This document shows, piece by piece, positions 45,833 through 55,211 of a stretch of DNA of 64,000 bases; the first letter of the stretch is position 1; every line of letters starts with the position of its first letter. This DNA comes from Algoriphagus ratkowskyi (lineage in GTDB: Bacteria > Bacteroidota > Bacteroidia > Cytophagales > Cyclobacteriaceae). The position numbers were made by a program, and so were the translations under genes. The DNA is taken from positions 1-64,000 of the forward strand of contig NZ_MSSV01000017.1 in the NCBI RefSeq assembly GCF_002150505.1, read 5' to 3'. Under the pieces are notes generated by a model. The model was not told where the DNA came from and did no database searches. It was given only the letters and a program-made list of their open reading frames with translations.

Positions 45833-45858
45833 GGAAGACCGGAGACGGAAGACAGAAG
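45833..45858 (+). repeat. Short purine-rich GGAAGAC repeat tract
   Basis: Four successive variants of GGAAGAC/GGAGACG between arsR and the DUF6428 gene. It is a short relative of the 100-base tract at 7671-7773. It is inside an operon gap of 148 bases. Confidence 0.6.
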
Positions 45859-45966
45859 TATCATCAATTGATAGGTTTAACAAATTTGATGCTTTTGACT
45901 TGTGACTGGTAGAAAAGCTGATAAGGACAAAATTAAATTTATGCACCACATTAACTTTCAAATATT

Positions 45967-46437
45967 ATGAAACTATCAGAAGTAAAATCAGCACTGGGTA
46001 AACTGGAAACTATAGCTTTTCAATTGCCAACTGGAGAATTGGTGCCGACTCACTTTCATGTCACTGAGGTGGGCAAAATCACCAAGCATTTTATTGATTG
46101 TGGAGGAACTGTGAGAAATGAAAATGTCGCCAATTTCCAACTGTGGAATGCGGATGATTACAACCACAGACTTCATCCAGAGAAGCTTTTTAGCATTATT
46201 GAGCTTTCGGAGAAAGTGCTTGAATTAGGAGACTTCGAAGTGGAAGTTGAATATCAAGCCGAGACTATCGGGAAATTTGGATTGGATTTCGACGGGGTAA
46301 ATTTCCTCCTGACTTCTAAACAAACTGACTGTTTGGCCAAGGAAAAATGCGGTATTCCAGATCAAAAGCCAAAGATCAGACTAGCTACTTTGCAAGCTTC
46401 TGAGGAATCTTGTGCTCCAGGATCTGGCTGTTGTTAA
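45967..46437 (+). CDS. DUF6428-family arsenic operon protein
   Basis: 156 residues of unknown biochemical function. Families of this kind accompany ArsR and ACR3 in Bacteroidota, so it likely helps arsenic handling. Cysteines are clustered late: TDCLAKEKCGI, EESCAPGSGCC. The C-terminal Gly-Cys-Cys end resembles the end of ArsR upstream and could bind As(III). No signal peptide, so cytoplasmic. 21 bases before the phosphatase-like gene. Confidence 0.75.
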   Translation: MKLSEVKSALGKLETIAFQLPTGELVPTHFHVTEVGKITKHFIDCGGTVRNENVANFQLWNADDYNHRLHPEKLFSIIELSEKVLELGDFEVEVEYQAETIGKFGLDFDGVNFLLTSKQTDCLAKEKCGIPDQKPKIRLATLQASEESCAPGSGCC

Positions 46438-46458
46438 AAGGAACTCATTCTGAAAAAT

Positions 46459-47091
46459 ATGCAGACATCCAAAATCATGCTTTTGCCTGAACTCAACCTC
46501 ACCGTAGAGCAGGCAAAAGCTCTTTCTATTCCAGTTGTAAGAAGGGAAGTTCTTCAGGTTTTGATTGACTACGCGCAGTGTAAAGTCAATGCAGGAGAGG
46601 ACCTTGTACTTAATTTCATCTGTACCCATAATTCCAGAAGAAGCCAGTTTTCCCAGATCTGGGCTCAGACTGCCGCCGATTATTTTGGGATTCCTGCGGC
46701 CTGTTATTCGGGTGGGGTAGAGGTAACCGCTTTCAATGAACGAGCGGTGGAATCTATCAAGCGAGCTGGCTTTAGAGTGACCAAAAAAGGAGAAGTAAAT
46801 CCTAAATATTTTGTGTTTCACTCAGATGATGCTGAACCCATCGTAGCATTTTCCAAACTTTTTGATGATCCTATCAATCGAGCTAATCGATTTGCGGCGG
46901 TAATGACTTGTGCTCATGCAGATGAGAATTGTCCTTTCATTCCTGGCGCTGAGAATCGTATTCCGGTTCGATATGAAGACCCGAAAGCCTTTGATGATAC
47001 GGCTGAGGAAGCAAGCAAGTATGATGAACGCTCCCTACAAATCGCTGCTGAAATGTTCTATGTGTTTTCTCAAATAAGAAGTACCAAATAA
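46459..47091 (+). CDS. ArsC-like low-molecular-weight phosphatase (thioredoxin-type arsenate reductase family)
   Basis: 210 residues. The P-loop CTHNSRRS (Cys55 to Arg61, CX5R) marks the LMW protein-tyrosine-phosphatase fold used by thioredoxin-linked arsenate reductases. It is longer than classical ArsC (about 130 residues), with an N-terminal extension of about 45 residues and a long insertion. A later Cys pair in [12 protein letters not shown] may serve as the reducing disulfide. It would convert arsenate to arsenite for export. Two bases before acr3. Confidence 0.85.
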   Translation: MQTSKIMLLPELNLTVEQAKALSIPVVRREVLQVLIDYAQCKVNAGEDLVLNFICTHNSRRSQFSQIWAQTAADYFGIPAACYSGGVEVTAFNERAVESIKRAGFRVTKKGEVNPKYFVFHSDDAEPIVAFSKLFDDPINRANRFAAVMTCAHADENCPFIPGAENRIPVRYEDPKAFDDTAEEASKYDERSLQIAAEMFYVFSQIRSTK

Positions 47092-47093
47092 CA

Positions 47094-48134
47094 ATGGCAA
47101 GCAAAAAACTAAGTTTCCTAGACCAGTACCTCACAGGTTGGATTTTCCTTGCGATGGCCATAGGGGTTGGGATAGGCTATTTCCTTCCCTCCAGCTCTAA
47201 TTTTATAAATGCTTTTAGCGTAGGCACAACCAATATCCCGATTGCCATAGGTTTAATTCTGATGATGTATCCGCCTCTTGCCAAAGTGGATTACAAGCAA
47301 CTTCCGAAGGTTTTTAAGAATGTGAAAATCTTGTCAGTTTCACTGATTTTGAACTGGGTTATTGGTCCGGTATTAATGTTTGCCTTGGCCTTGATTTTCC
47401 TTCATGATTATCCTGAATACATGGTGGGATTGATTTTGATTGGCTTGGCTAGATGTATTGCAATGGTTTTGGTGTGGAATGATCTGGCAGAGGGAAGCAG
47501 CGAATATGGGGCAGGCTTGGTTGCTCTGAACAGTATTTTCCAAGTGTTTGCTTATAGTTTTTATGCTTGGTTATTTATCACAGTACTTCCTCCATATTTC
47601 GGTTTTGACGGTGCCATTGTCGACATATCAATTTGGACTATTGCTGAAAGTGTGGCGATCTATCTGGGAATACCATTTCTGATGGGTATTCTGAGTAGGT
47701 ATTTTTTGGTAAAAACAAAGGGTGAGGATTGGTATCAGAACAAATTCATTCCAGCCATATCGCCAATGACTCTAGTCGCATTGCTCTTCACTATTTTGGT
47801 GATGTTCTCCCTGAAAGGGGAAATGATCGTGCAGATCCCTATGGATGTGGTGAGAATAGCCATCCCCTTGTTGATCTATTTTGCCCTGATGTTTATCATT
47901 GGTTTCTTCCTCACAAAGGCCATGGGTGCAGCATACGACAAGTCTGCTGCTGTAGCATTCACAGCTGCCGGAAACAACTTTGAATTAGCGATTGCTGTAG
48001 CCATCGCAGTGTTTGGATTGAATTCCGGCCAGGCATTTACGGGAGTGATTGGGCCGTTGGTGGAAGTGCCAGCATTGATTATTCTTGTTCGTGTTTCTTT
48101 TTGGCTGCGACAAAAGTATTTTACTAAGGCCTAA
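47094..48134 (+). CDS. acr3: ACR3 arsenite efflux transporter
   Basis: 346 residues with about ten transmembrane helices. Hallmarks of ACR3 are [19 protein letters not shown], with the essential Cys, and [23 protein letters not shown]. It exports arsenite using the membrane potential. Last gene of the arsR-DUF6428-arsC-acr3 operon. Confidence 0.94.
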   Translation: MASKKLSFLDQYLTGWIFLAMAIGVGIGYFLPSSSNFINAFSVGTTNIPIAIGLILMMYPPLAKVDYKQLPKVFKNVKILSVSLILNWVIGPVLMFALALIFLHDYPEYMVGLILIGLARCIAMVLVWNDLAEGSSEYGAGLVALNSIFQVFAYSFYAWLFITVLPPYFGFDGAIVDISIWTIAESVAIYLGIPFLMGILSRYFLVKTKGEDWYQNKFIPAISPMTLVALLFTILVMFSLKGEMIVQIPMDVVRIAIPLLIYFALMFIIGFFLTKAMGAAYDKSAAVAFTAAGNNFELAIAVAIAVFGLNSGQAFTGVIGPLVEVPALIILVRVSFWLRQKYFTKA

Positions 48135-48440
48135 AGCAGATTTTAGGTTGCTTCCATTAAGCGATGAGATTCTGATCAGAAGGAGTGTTTCAAGAGTTAT
48201 TAAATCTGGTCCATTTTATCCATCAAAGAAATTGACTTGTGGCATAATTGCGGATAAGTAGATTTTATTTTTCAAGTAAGGATATGTGTTTTCATACTAA
48301 CTATCTCTACTTCTAAAACGGATAAATGGGATAGTTTATAAGGTATATTCAGAGATCTTTAGTAGGTTATATACTGATTAGCTACGATGCTGAAAAATCT
48401 CATATTCCAATATCAATTTTTCAACTTTGCCCAACATCCT
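48135..48440. other. Intergenic region between acr3 and a sulfatase gene
   Basis: 306 bases without an open frame. It should hold the sulfatase promoter. No terminator of acr3 with a clear stem and T-run is visible. Confidence 0.45.
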
Positions 48441-50123
48441 ATGTATTATAAAATATCTAAGCTTGTATTTGCTGCGGCAATATTTCCATTTTTAATTTCC
48501 TGTGAGGAAAAAGAAACACAGGAGCCTCAACAAAAGCCGAACATCATCTACATCATGGCAGATGATCATACGACGCAGGCTTTTGGGATTTATGGTAGCC
48601 GGTTGGCTTCGTTAAATCCCACGCCAAATCTTGATAAACTAGCTGGTGAAGGGATAATTTTTGACAATTGTTTTGTCAACAACTCCATATGTGTGCCTAG
48701 TCGTGCGGCTATATTGACTGGACAGAATTCCCAAGCGAATGGAGTCATAGATCTCGAAGGGGAGCTTACTGCGGATCAACAATATTTGCCGAAGGAATTG
48801 AAAAAACTAGGCTACCAAACAGCCATAGTGGGCAAATGGCATCTTCATGCAGAGCCTTCCGAGTTTGATTACTATAAAGTATTGCCAGGTCAGGGTAATT
48901 ATTTCGATCCTGATTTTTTGGTTCGGGGAGAAAAACCCTGGCCAGAAAACGTGGTGCAAACAACAGGACATTCCTCTGATGTCATTACCGATATTACACT
49001 CGACTGGCTTAAGAATGAGCGAGATCCCAATAAACCATTTTTCCTGATGCATCATTTCAAGGCGCCTCATGATGACTTTGAAAATGCCCCTCGCTACGAT
49101 GAGTATTTGGCAGACACCTTTATTCCTGAACCTGAAAGCATGTATGATAATGCTAATAATGGGTCAGTGGGCACCCGTGGCAAAAATGATTCTCTGACCC
49201 GCATTATAGGTTCTTCTGTGTCGAGTCGCAATCTGGTTCGCAACCAAGCTATGAATCTTTATATGGATAGCACGGTGTATAAGCAGTACCGAAATCCCGC
49301 TGAAATTAGTCCCAATGAGTACGTGAAATGGGAGATGAGTTCGGATGAGAAGAAGCACACCAGTATGGTGTACCAAGAATATTTAAAACGCTATCTACGC
49401 TGTGTGAAAGGAGTGGATGATAACGTAAAACGCTTGTTGGATTATTTGGAGGAACAAGGATTGTTGGAAAATACCATCATTATATATACTGGTGATCAGG
49501 GGTTTATGCTGGGAGAGCATGATTATATCGATAAGCGCTGGATGTACGAAGAAGCGATGCGTATGCCTTTCTTTGTGCGCTATCCCGAAAAGATAAAAGC
49601 TGGGACTCGTACAGATGCTATCATCAACAACACTGATTTTGCACCCACATTGATAGAAATGGCTGGTGGGTCAGCTCCCGAGTATATGCAGGGTCATAGT
49701 TTCAAAGCCATTTTGGAAACAGGTAAGGAGCCGGAAGATTGGCAAAAATCCACCTATTACAGATACTGGATGCATATGGCACATAAACACGGCAATCCGG
49801 CACATTTTGGGATACGCACCAAGCAGTATAAACTCATCTTTTTCTATGGCAGGTATTGGGTAGATACTGATGACCCCAATGCCAAATGGAATAAGGAAAG
49901 TTGGGGCAACGATTTTTCCCGACATACCCCAGCTGCTTGGGAGCTATACGATCTGAGTAAAGATCCCAATGAAATGAACAACGTCTATTCAGATCCTGCT
50001 TACAAAGGTGTTGTTGCAGATCTGAAACAGCAATTGATCGAACTGCGGGAAAATTTGAATGAGACGGATAAAAACTACCCGCATATTCAGAAAGTAATAG
50101 ACGAGCACTGGAATGATAAATAA
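48441..50123 (+). CDS. Sulfatase, N-acetylglucosamine-6-sulfatase-like (S1 family)
   Basis: 560 residues from ATG 48441, with lipobox LISC (Cys21). An ATG at 48387 would put 18 residues before the signal peptide and is unlikely. The formylglycine Cys84 lies in CVPSRAAILTG, metal residues in IMADDHTTQ and YTGDQGFMLGEHDYIDKRWMYEE. It resembles S1_11-type sulfatases that act on GlcNAc-6-sulfate or algal polysaccharide. Outer-membrane or periplasmic lipoprotein. Lone gene on the plus strand. Confidence 0.88.
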   Translation: MYYKISKLVFAAAIFPFLISCEEKETQEPQQKPNIIYIMADDHTTQAFGIYGSRLASLNPTPNLDKLAGEGIIFDNCFVNNSICVPSRAAILTGQNSQANGVIDLEGELTADQQYLPKELKKLGYQTAIVGKWHLHAEPSEFDYYKVLPGQGNYFDPDFLVRGEKPWPENVVQTTGHSSDVITDITLDWLKNERDPNKPFFLMHHFKAPHDDFENAPRYDEYLADTFIPEPESMYDNANNGSVGTRGKNDSLTRIIGSSVSSRNLVRNQAMNLYMDSTVYKQYRNPAEISPNEYVKWEMSSDEKKHTSMVYQEYLKRYLRCVKGVDDNVKRLLDYLEEQGLLENTIIIYTGDQGFMLGEHDYIDKRWMYEEAMRMPFFVRYPEKIKAGTRTDAIINNTDFAPTLIEMAGGSAPEYMQGHSFKAILETGKEPEDWQKSTYYRYWMHMAHKHGNPAHFGIRTKQYKLIFFYGRYWVDTDDPNAKWNKESWGNDFSRHTPAAWELYDLSKDPNEMNNVYSDPAYKGVVADLKQQLIELRENLNETDKNYPHIQKVIDEHWNDK

Positions 50124-50350
50124 AATTGACATGAGTATCCGCAATGATGCCAGTTGTCATATCCATCCTTGCTTATCAGGCTGGAAGAAGTTTGCCCGGA
50201 CATATTCTAAAAATTTTAGGAGAAATTATAATTAACAGTATCACATATCGAGGAATATTGTAGAGTAATCCAATTTCTTTTAGGCAATAAAAACTTCCTG
50301 TAGTTGTTTGATTTATAGTGATTTGTTCTCTTTTAATTTAGTTTTTGGAC

Positions 50351-50388
50351 AAAAAAACACTCCCAACAAGACTTAGCTTATTGGGAGT
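50351..50388 (-). terminator. Terminator of the VOC-family gene
   Basis: ACTCCCAA (50359-50366) pairs with TTGGGAGT (50381-50388); on the minus strand it runs into GTTTTTTTG. About 33 bases after the VOC gene stop. Confidence 0.85.
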
Positions 50389-50420
50389 ATATATATGGTG
50401 TTGAGTTTAGTTGATTCAGC

Positions 50421-50858
50421 TTATACTTTTCCTTTGTGTTTTGGGTCAAAATCCACCATCCATTCAATCCCGTATTTGTCTCTGAACATCCCAAAATAGG
50501 AGCCCCAAGGACTTTCATCCATAGGCACTTCAATACTTCCACCAGCTGTAAGTCCGCTAAAAATTCGTTCAGCTTCTTCCTTACTTTCGGCTGCTATAGA
50601 TATTTTAGACCTGTTCTCATTTTCACTTACCCGGCCCATTCTTTCTGGGACATCATTGCCCATGAGGACATTTTTTCCGATAGGCAAAGCTATGTGCATG
50701 ATCTTCTCTTTTTCATGATCTGCTATTGGGTTTTCGGGGATGTTAAGATCTTTGAAACGAGTAATGTTTGCGAATTCTCCGCCAAAGACAGATTTGTAAA
50801 AATTGAATGCTTCCTCTGCATTCCCATTGAAGTTGATATAAGGATTAATCAGTGCCAT
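50421..50858 (-). CDS. VOC-family protein (PhnB/glyoxalase-like)
   Basis: 145 residues from ATG 50858 (MALINPYINFNGNAEEA), of the PhnB subgroup. The start strand and FYKSVFGGEF are typical, and IAAESKEEAERIFSGL with SPWGSYFGMFRDKYGIEWMVDF completes the second beta-alpha-beta unit. Metal residues of classical glyoxalases are poorly kept. Function unclear; many are stress-associated. It is the first minus-strand gene past an attC-like spacer and might be a cassette gene. Confidence 0.82.
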   Translation of the reverse strand: MALINPYINFNGNAEEAFNFYKSVFGGEFANITRFKDLNIPENPIADHEKEKIMHIALPIGKNVLMGNDVPERMGRVSENENRSKISIAAESKEEAERIFSGLTAGGSIEVPMDESPWGSYFGMFRDKYGIEWMVDFDPKHKGKV

Positions 50859-50974
50859 TTTATTTTGAAGTTGTAGTGTCTGTGATTTATATCTATCCAA
50901 ATCTACTGATTAGTCACAAAATAGGTAAGGTCTAGAAACGTCAAAGAGTGGGAGGTATGCGTCAGGGGATTGGG

Positions 50975-51088
50975 TAACGTCTTGTATAAAAACTGTGCGA
51001 GCTGGGGGCGTGATTGTCCGCAGTACAATCCGCCGAGCAAGTATTTCCCATTCAGGACTGATTAAAGCATTGTTTTTATATGTTGTGT
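50975..51088. repeat. Palindromic attC-like spacer, split by the group II intron
   Basis: TATAAAAACTGTGC (50985-50998) and GCATTGTTTTTATA (51067-51080) are inverted arms of a ~114-base imperfect palindrome, with an inner GATTGT/ACAATC hairpin at 51012-51030. On the minus strand one end reads AGTTTTTATACAAGACGTTA, related to AGTTACGTGTATACAGGTGT before the RDD gene. The other end continues on the far side of the intron (TGGCATTAG from 52938). attC identity is inference. Confidence 0.5.
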
Positions 51089-52937
51089 GTGCCTTGAATG
51101 TTGAATATAGACCAAAATGATGGTCGTTCCAACGGGTGAAGTCCCTTAAGCGCGGGAGTCGTTACCCGAAGCCAAGCAAGTGGCAAGCTGGTTTGCCGTG
51201 AGGTATGCAGTGAAGTAAGCCAGACTGCGGTATGTGTACTGACGAACAGAAACTACATACTGAGGCCATGAGGTCGGATGAGGTAACACATGCTGCCGAA
51301 GTCCAAAGCTCCGTTTGATTCATCAAGTGGAGAGCGTACCGAAATAGTAGATGTAGCAGAGATACATACAAGGATATTCATCTTACCGAGGGAGGTCTCT
51401 AGATGTCGAGTACATTGAAGAGAAGTCAGCAGAAGTCATAGTACCAACTGGCAAACGAGCTGTGAAAAGCAGAGGACTCACAAAGTTGGGAAGGACTGAA
51501 CATTGAATTGCGTCCAAATTCGCAAAGGAATCTACGGATAGCCTTGGCCTAAGCGGACAAAGGAAAAGTTATGATAGAAAAAGTACTACATCCCCGCAAT
51601 CTGACAAAATCATACTACCAAGTAGTGCGAAACAAAGGGAGTGCAGGCATTGACAAGATGAGTGTTTACGAATTGGCCTCTTATAGAGAAGCCAAAGGCG
51701 AAGCGCTGATTACATCTCTGCTGAACAGGAAGTATGTGCCGCAAGCTATCAAAGGAGTAGAAATACCAAAAGGAAACGGTAAAACCCGTTTATTAGGAGT
51801 TCCCACGGTAGTAGATAGGTGGTTGCAACAAGCAGTAAGCCGTCAGCTAGCAACAAAATTCGAGTTAGAGTTTGAAGAGCAAAGCTATGGTTTCCGTCCT
51901 CAAAGAAACACCCATAAGGCAGTCCGACAAAGCTTGAAATACATCAATGATGGCTATCAGGATATTGTAGATATCGACCTAAAAAGTTTCTTCGATGAAG
52001 TGCAGCATTACAAACTACTACAATTGATTTACAACAAGGTCAAATGCGAAACTACCTTATGGCTAATCCGCAAATGGTTGCGAGCACCTATCCTTGTAAA
52101 AGGGAAGTTACAGCAACGCAGAAAGGGAGTGCCGCAAGGTAGCCCACTGAGTCCATTACTATCGAATATATTACTCGATGTATTGGACAAAGAACTCCAA
52201 AGGAAAGGACTACGCTTTGTGCGCTATGCAGATGATTTTAGCATTTATGCAAAGTCAAAAGCAGAAGCAAAGAAGTTGGGGAATGAAGTTTATCTCTTCT
52301 TGAAAGAGAAGCTAGACTTGCCTATCAACCGAGCAAAAAGCGGTATTCGTAGACCAAATACTTTCGAGCTGTTAGGTCATGGATTTACCCCAACCTACAA
52401 AAAGGGAGAAAAAGGCAAGTATCAACTAGTTGTAAAACAGGGGAGTTGGCAGAGTTTGAAACGAAAGCTTAAAGCAATTACCAAGAAAACATTGCCCTAC
52501 AAATTCGAAGAACGATTGCAGAAGCTAAAACAAGTGTGGCAGGGTTGGGTGAACAACTATCGATTGGCAAGTATTCAGATCAAACTTAAAACAGTTGTGA
52601 ATGGTTACGCAACCGACTACGATACTGTATCTGGTCCCGTACATACGGGAGAAAAAGCTAGAGCGAAAACGTAAGAACCTAATCCGTTTAGGGATAGAGC
52701 AGGGACAAGCTTATGCTTGGAGTAGAACCCGAATGGGAGGCTGGGCAGTAGCTCAAAGTCCGATCTTGAGAACTACGATCACCTTATCAAGACTAAGGCG
52801 AAAAGGGTACAATTCGATGCTAGACTACTACTTAAATACGCAACCTCAGATTCAATGAACCGCCGTATACGAGACCCGTACGTACGGTGGTGTGAGAGGC
52901 GCACCGTGGGCTTATTGCTCACGGCCGTCTACTCGAT
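51087..52937 (+). mobile_element. Group II intron
   Basis: About 1.85 kb. The 3' end is clear: domain V at about 52858-52892 (ACCGCCGTA pairing with TACGGTGGT), then a domain VI stem CGTGGGC/GCTCACG and TCTACTCGAT with the branch-point A at 52931. The 5' end is at a GTGTG-like start about 51087 (uncertain by 2 bases). Candidate EBS1 ACACA (in GGTAACACATGC) pairs with TGTGT at the junction and fits a start at 51089. The intron encodes a reverse transcriptase from 51571. It is inserted in a non-coding palindromic spacer, so no gene is interrupted. Subclass not determined. Confidence 0.88.
51571..52858 (+). pseudogene. ltrA-like: Group II intron reverse transcriptase/maturase, frameshifted
   Basis: The RT domain is intact in the first frame: GSAGIDKMS, SYGFRPQRNTHKAV, IDLKSFFDEV, QGSPLSPLLSNILLD and catalytic FVRYADDFSIY. 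The maturase domain begins WQGWVNNYRLASIQIKLK, then the frame is lost. Reading a second frame at about 52596-52645 gives CEWLRNRLRYCIW, and a third frame from about 52645 gives KKLERKRKNLIRLG to the end at 52858. Two single-base losses, near 52590-52598 and 52640-52655, explain this. The truncated product ends at 52674 with unrelated residues. Splicing and mobility are probably impaired unless helped in trans. Confidence 0.9.
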
Positions 52938-52949
52938 TGGCATTAGTTT

Positions 52950-53420
52950 TTATTCTTTTGTTTGCAATCCTTGCTCAGGATCAGTTGAGTCAATAACAAC
53001 TGTTTTAGCCCATAGGTCTCCAAGTCGTTGATTGTATTCAGTATTCTTAATTGTCAAGATTGCTAATAGACCAAATGGCCAAAGGTCAATTATGTCAAGA
53101 AGGTGTCTCTTTAAGGATTGTCCAAAAGTCAATGATTTTCTTGGGTCGGTTTTAGGCGCAACTTTTAGGCCTTGACTCTTATTTCCCAAAGTCGAACCTG
53201 TCATTTGCTCAAGTCCAATTGTCAGAATGAACCAAACAACCGTTATCGAAAATCCTGGCAATCCATTCACTGAGTAACCACCTTCGTCATTTGGTTCGCC
53301 ATAGAGATAAATCATTAATAGGAAGTAGGACATTATTAGTCCATAGTCGATGAGAGCCGCTACAAGGCGTTTTCCCAAATTTGGTTTCGTACTTAATTGA
53401 TAATCGTGTTTGAATTTCAT
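52950..53420 (-). CDS. RDD-family membrane protein
   Basis: 156 residues from ATG 53420 (MKFKHDYQLSTKPN). Three transmembrane helices and the RDD pattern: KRLVAALIDYGLI with the Arg and Asp, TLGNKSQGLKV and a late YNQRLGDLWAKT. RDD proteins are small inner-membrane proteins of mixed, mostly unknown roles. A longer frame to 53450 lacks support. It sits between two attC-like spacers, one of which contains the intron. Confidence 0.83.
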   Translation of the reverse strand: MKFKHDYQLSTKPNLGKRLVAALIDYGLIMSYFLLMIYLYGEPNDEGGYSVNGLPGFSITVVWFILTIGLEQMTGSTLGNKSQGLKVAPKTDPRKSLTFGQSLKRHLLDIIDLWPFGLLAILTIKNTEYNQRLGDLWAKTVVIDSTDPEQGLQTKE

Positions 53421-53430
53421 TTTGTAATTA

Positions 53431-53627
53431 ATGCCAACACCTGTATACACGTAACTCCCAATTCATATTGCGTCTATATCGCAATTGTCCACAAGTCTTT
53501 TAGGTTTCGCTAAAACCAAATTAAGAATTCCGATTAGATAAATATGTTAAATGTATAAGGGATTTGAAATCCACAGACAAGGATTCAAGATTGGAATTAT
53601 GGAAAAGCCCATTTTTCGTGTAGGTGC
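53431..53627. repeat. Palindromic attC-like spacer between the SDR and RDD genes
   Basis: CACCT-gta-TACACG (53438-53451) is inverted at the other end as CGTGTAGGTG (53617-53626). On the minus strand, the part nearest the RDD gene contains ATATAGACGCAATATG and GGGAGTTACGTGTATACAGG, closely matched in the next spacer upstream (54475-54545). Confidence 0.5.
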
Positions 53628-53643
53628 GTTCAGCTTTTCTCTT

Positions 53644-54441
53644 TTATTCTGGTTTTGGACCCTTTGAGACAATTGTTCTCACCAAGCCAGGAAACCAACC
53701 TTGCAACCAAACTAAAATTCTACCGTGGGCTGTGAAAATATAAGTTCTTTTCCGCTTGATTATAGCCTGAGCTATAACTTTCGCTGCTTTATCTGTAGGC
53801 CACATTAAATTCGCGGGCCGTGGGTCTGCCCGTTCAGGATGCCACAGACCTTCATTATCAATTTTGGCAATCTCCGACACCACAAATCCTGGATGTATGG
53901 TAGTACAACTTACACCGGTACCCATTAATTCTACTTGTAAGGTCAGACCAATAGAATGTACCGCAGCTTTTGAGGCGCCATAGGCTCCGACATAAGGATT
54001 GGGAAGATAAGCTCCAACACTACCTAGTAAACCAATGCGACCTTTATTTTGCTTCAAATGAGGCAGGGCGTATTTTACTGTTAAGGCTAATCCGGTGACA
54101 TTCCCTTGCAATTGCCTATTCCAATCTTTTGCAGTCAACTTATCTATACTTCCAAAAACACCAAATCCAGCATTGGCGACAGCAACATCTAAACGGCCCC
54201 ATTTGTCTATTATGCTTTGAACGGCATTTTCTATTGATTTTTCTTCCAAAATATCAACCGGAACTACCAATGCTTCTCCTCCTGAATTCTTAATCTCAAG
54301 AGCAATCTCTTCTAATAATTCTTTGCGTCTGGCAGATAGCACCACTTTATATCCTAATCTTACCCACTCAAAGGCCATAGCTTTGCCAATCCCGGACGAA
54401 GCTCCTGTTATCCAAACTACGTTTTCATTTGAGTTTGCCAT
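53644..54441 (-). CDS. SDR-family oxidoreductase
   Basis: 265 residues. Cofactor loop GASSGIGKAMA, NAGFGVFG, catalytic Ser in LLGSVGAYLP and the YGASK pair. It resembles the DltE/YqjQ-like group that includes dehydrogenases acting on lipids or ketones. The C-terminal tail (YIFTAHGRILVWLQGWFPG) may associate with the membrane, as in related Bacteroidota proteins. Substrate unknown. It lies between palindromic spacers on both sides. Confidence 0.8.
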   Translation of the reverse strand: MANSNENVVWITGASSGIGKAMAFEWVRLGYKVVLSARRKELLEEIALEIKNSGGEALVVPVDILEEKSIENAVQSIIDKWGRLDVAVANAGFGVFGSIDKLTAKDWNRQLQGNVTGLALTVKYALPHLKQNKGRIGLLGSVGAYLPNPYVGAYGASKAAVHSIGLTLQVELMGTGVSCTTIHPGFVVSEIAKIDNEGLWHPERADPRPANLMWPTDKAAKVIAQAIIKRKRTYIFTAHGRILVWLQGWFPGLVRTIVSKGPKPE

Positions 54442-54474
54442 TTTAAGTTATTTTTAGTCAAACTATTAGATTTT

Positions 54475-54545
54475 CAAGCTGACGCACAATACTTAAATAT
54501 ACACAGTTCCCCATACCAGATTGCATCTATACTCGAAGAGCTGAG
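54475..54545. repeat. Related spacer segment upstream of the SDR gene (possible attC-like site)
   Basis: On the minus strand it reads CGAGTATAGATGCAATCTGG, then TATGGGGAACTGTGTATAT; the spacer before the RDD gene reads CGATATAGACGCAATATG and TTGGGAGTTACGTGTATAC. About three quarters of 36 aligned bases agree by eye. No clear matching arm could be placed on the far side. Confidence 0.45.
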
Positions 54546-54599
54546 TTTTCTCATACTAATCCTGTAAACCGCATGTTTTCGCGCTATTCAGATTCCATT

Positions 54600-55211
54600 C
54601 TACCTTTTGATTATAGTTTTTCCTATAAAAACAAACAAAGACGAAATCACGGAAAATACCACAAGTAAAATCACGGAATTAGTTAGGACTGATGCCATGC
54701 CTAAATTGGTCACATCAACAAATGGGTATGGATAGAAATTGGAAAAACTTCCTCGAATCAGGACAAAGGCTAAGTAGATAATAGGATAAATCGCCCATAG
54801 CAATAGCTGTGAATGTTTAAGCGATTTGGTTCTTTCATATTTGTACCAAAATACTATAACTAGAATCGGTATGATAGAGTGAAGCAATTCATCTACGATC
54901 TTTTGTAAGCCTTCTGGTTGCCAGACTTGCCTCAAAGCAATTTGATAAACAATGCCAACCATGAAGATGTATATCGTGATTGCTGTAAGAATCCCTGGTT
55001 TGTTAATTGTTTTGGATTCATGATTTTTCATAAGCCCGATGCAAGTGAAATAAACTGCAACCAGCGTGTTAGTTAAAATTGTGAAGAAACTGAAAAATCT
55101 GATTACGGCTTCAGGGATAGGAGTAACGCGGTTTTCAATCATTAAGATGAATTGCGCTATTACTGCAAACCATCCCACCAAAGCAAAAAATAGAGCTAAT
55201 TTTTTTTTCAT
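54600..55211 (-). CDS. Pr6Pr-family membrane protein
   Basis: 203 residues from ATG 55211 (MKKKLALFFALVGWFAVIAQF). Six transmembrane helices; conserved points RFFSFFTILTNTLVAVYF, VDELLHSIIPILVIVFWY and a SFSNFYPYPFVDV loop fit the Pr6Pr (FAR-17a/AIG1-like) family, which is possibly a hydrolase of lipid esters. The start of an earlier frame at 55241 is less likely. Confidence 0.78.
   Translation of the reverse strand: MKKKLALFFALVGWFAVIAQFILMIENRVTPIPEAVIRFFSFFTILTNTLVAVYFTCIGLMKNHESKTINKPGILTAITIYIFMVGIVYQIALRQVWQPEGLQKIVDELLHSIIPILVIVFWYKYERTKSLKHSQLLLWAIYPIIYLAFVLIRGSFSNFYPYPFVDVTNLGMASVLTNSVILLVVFSVISSLFVFIGKTIIKR

Noticed and set aside
50995-51086. Group II intron 5' end at GTGCGA (50995)
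   Set aside because: That would place the whole palindromic spacer inside the intron. The joined flanks fit the other spacers better when the intron starts at about 51087.
52601-52858. Independent gene after the reverse transcriptase
   Set aside because: Its C-terminal part is the end of the maturase domain of the same protein, in a shifted frame.
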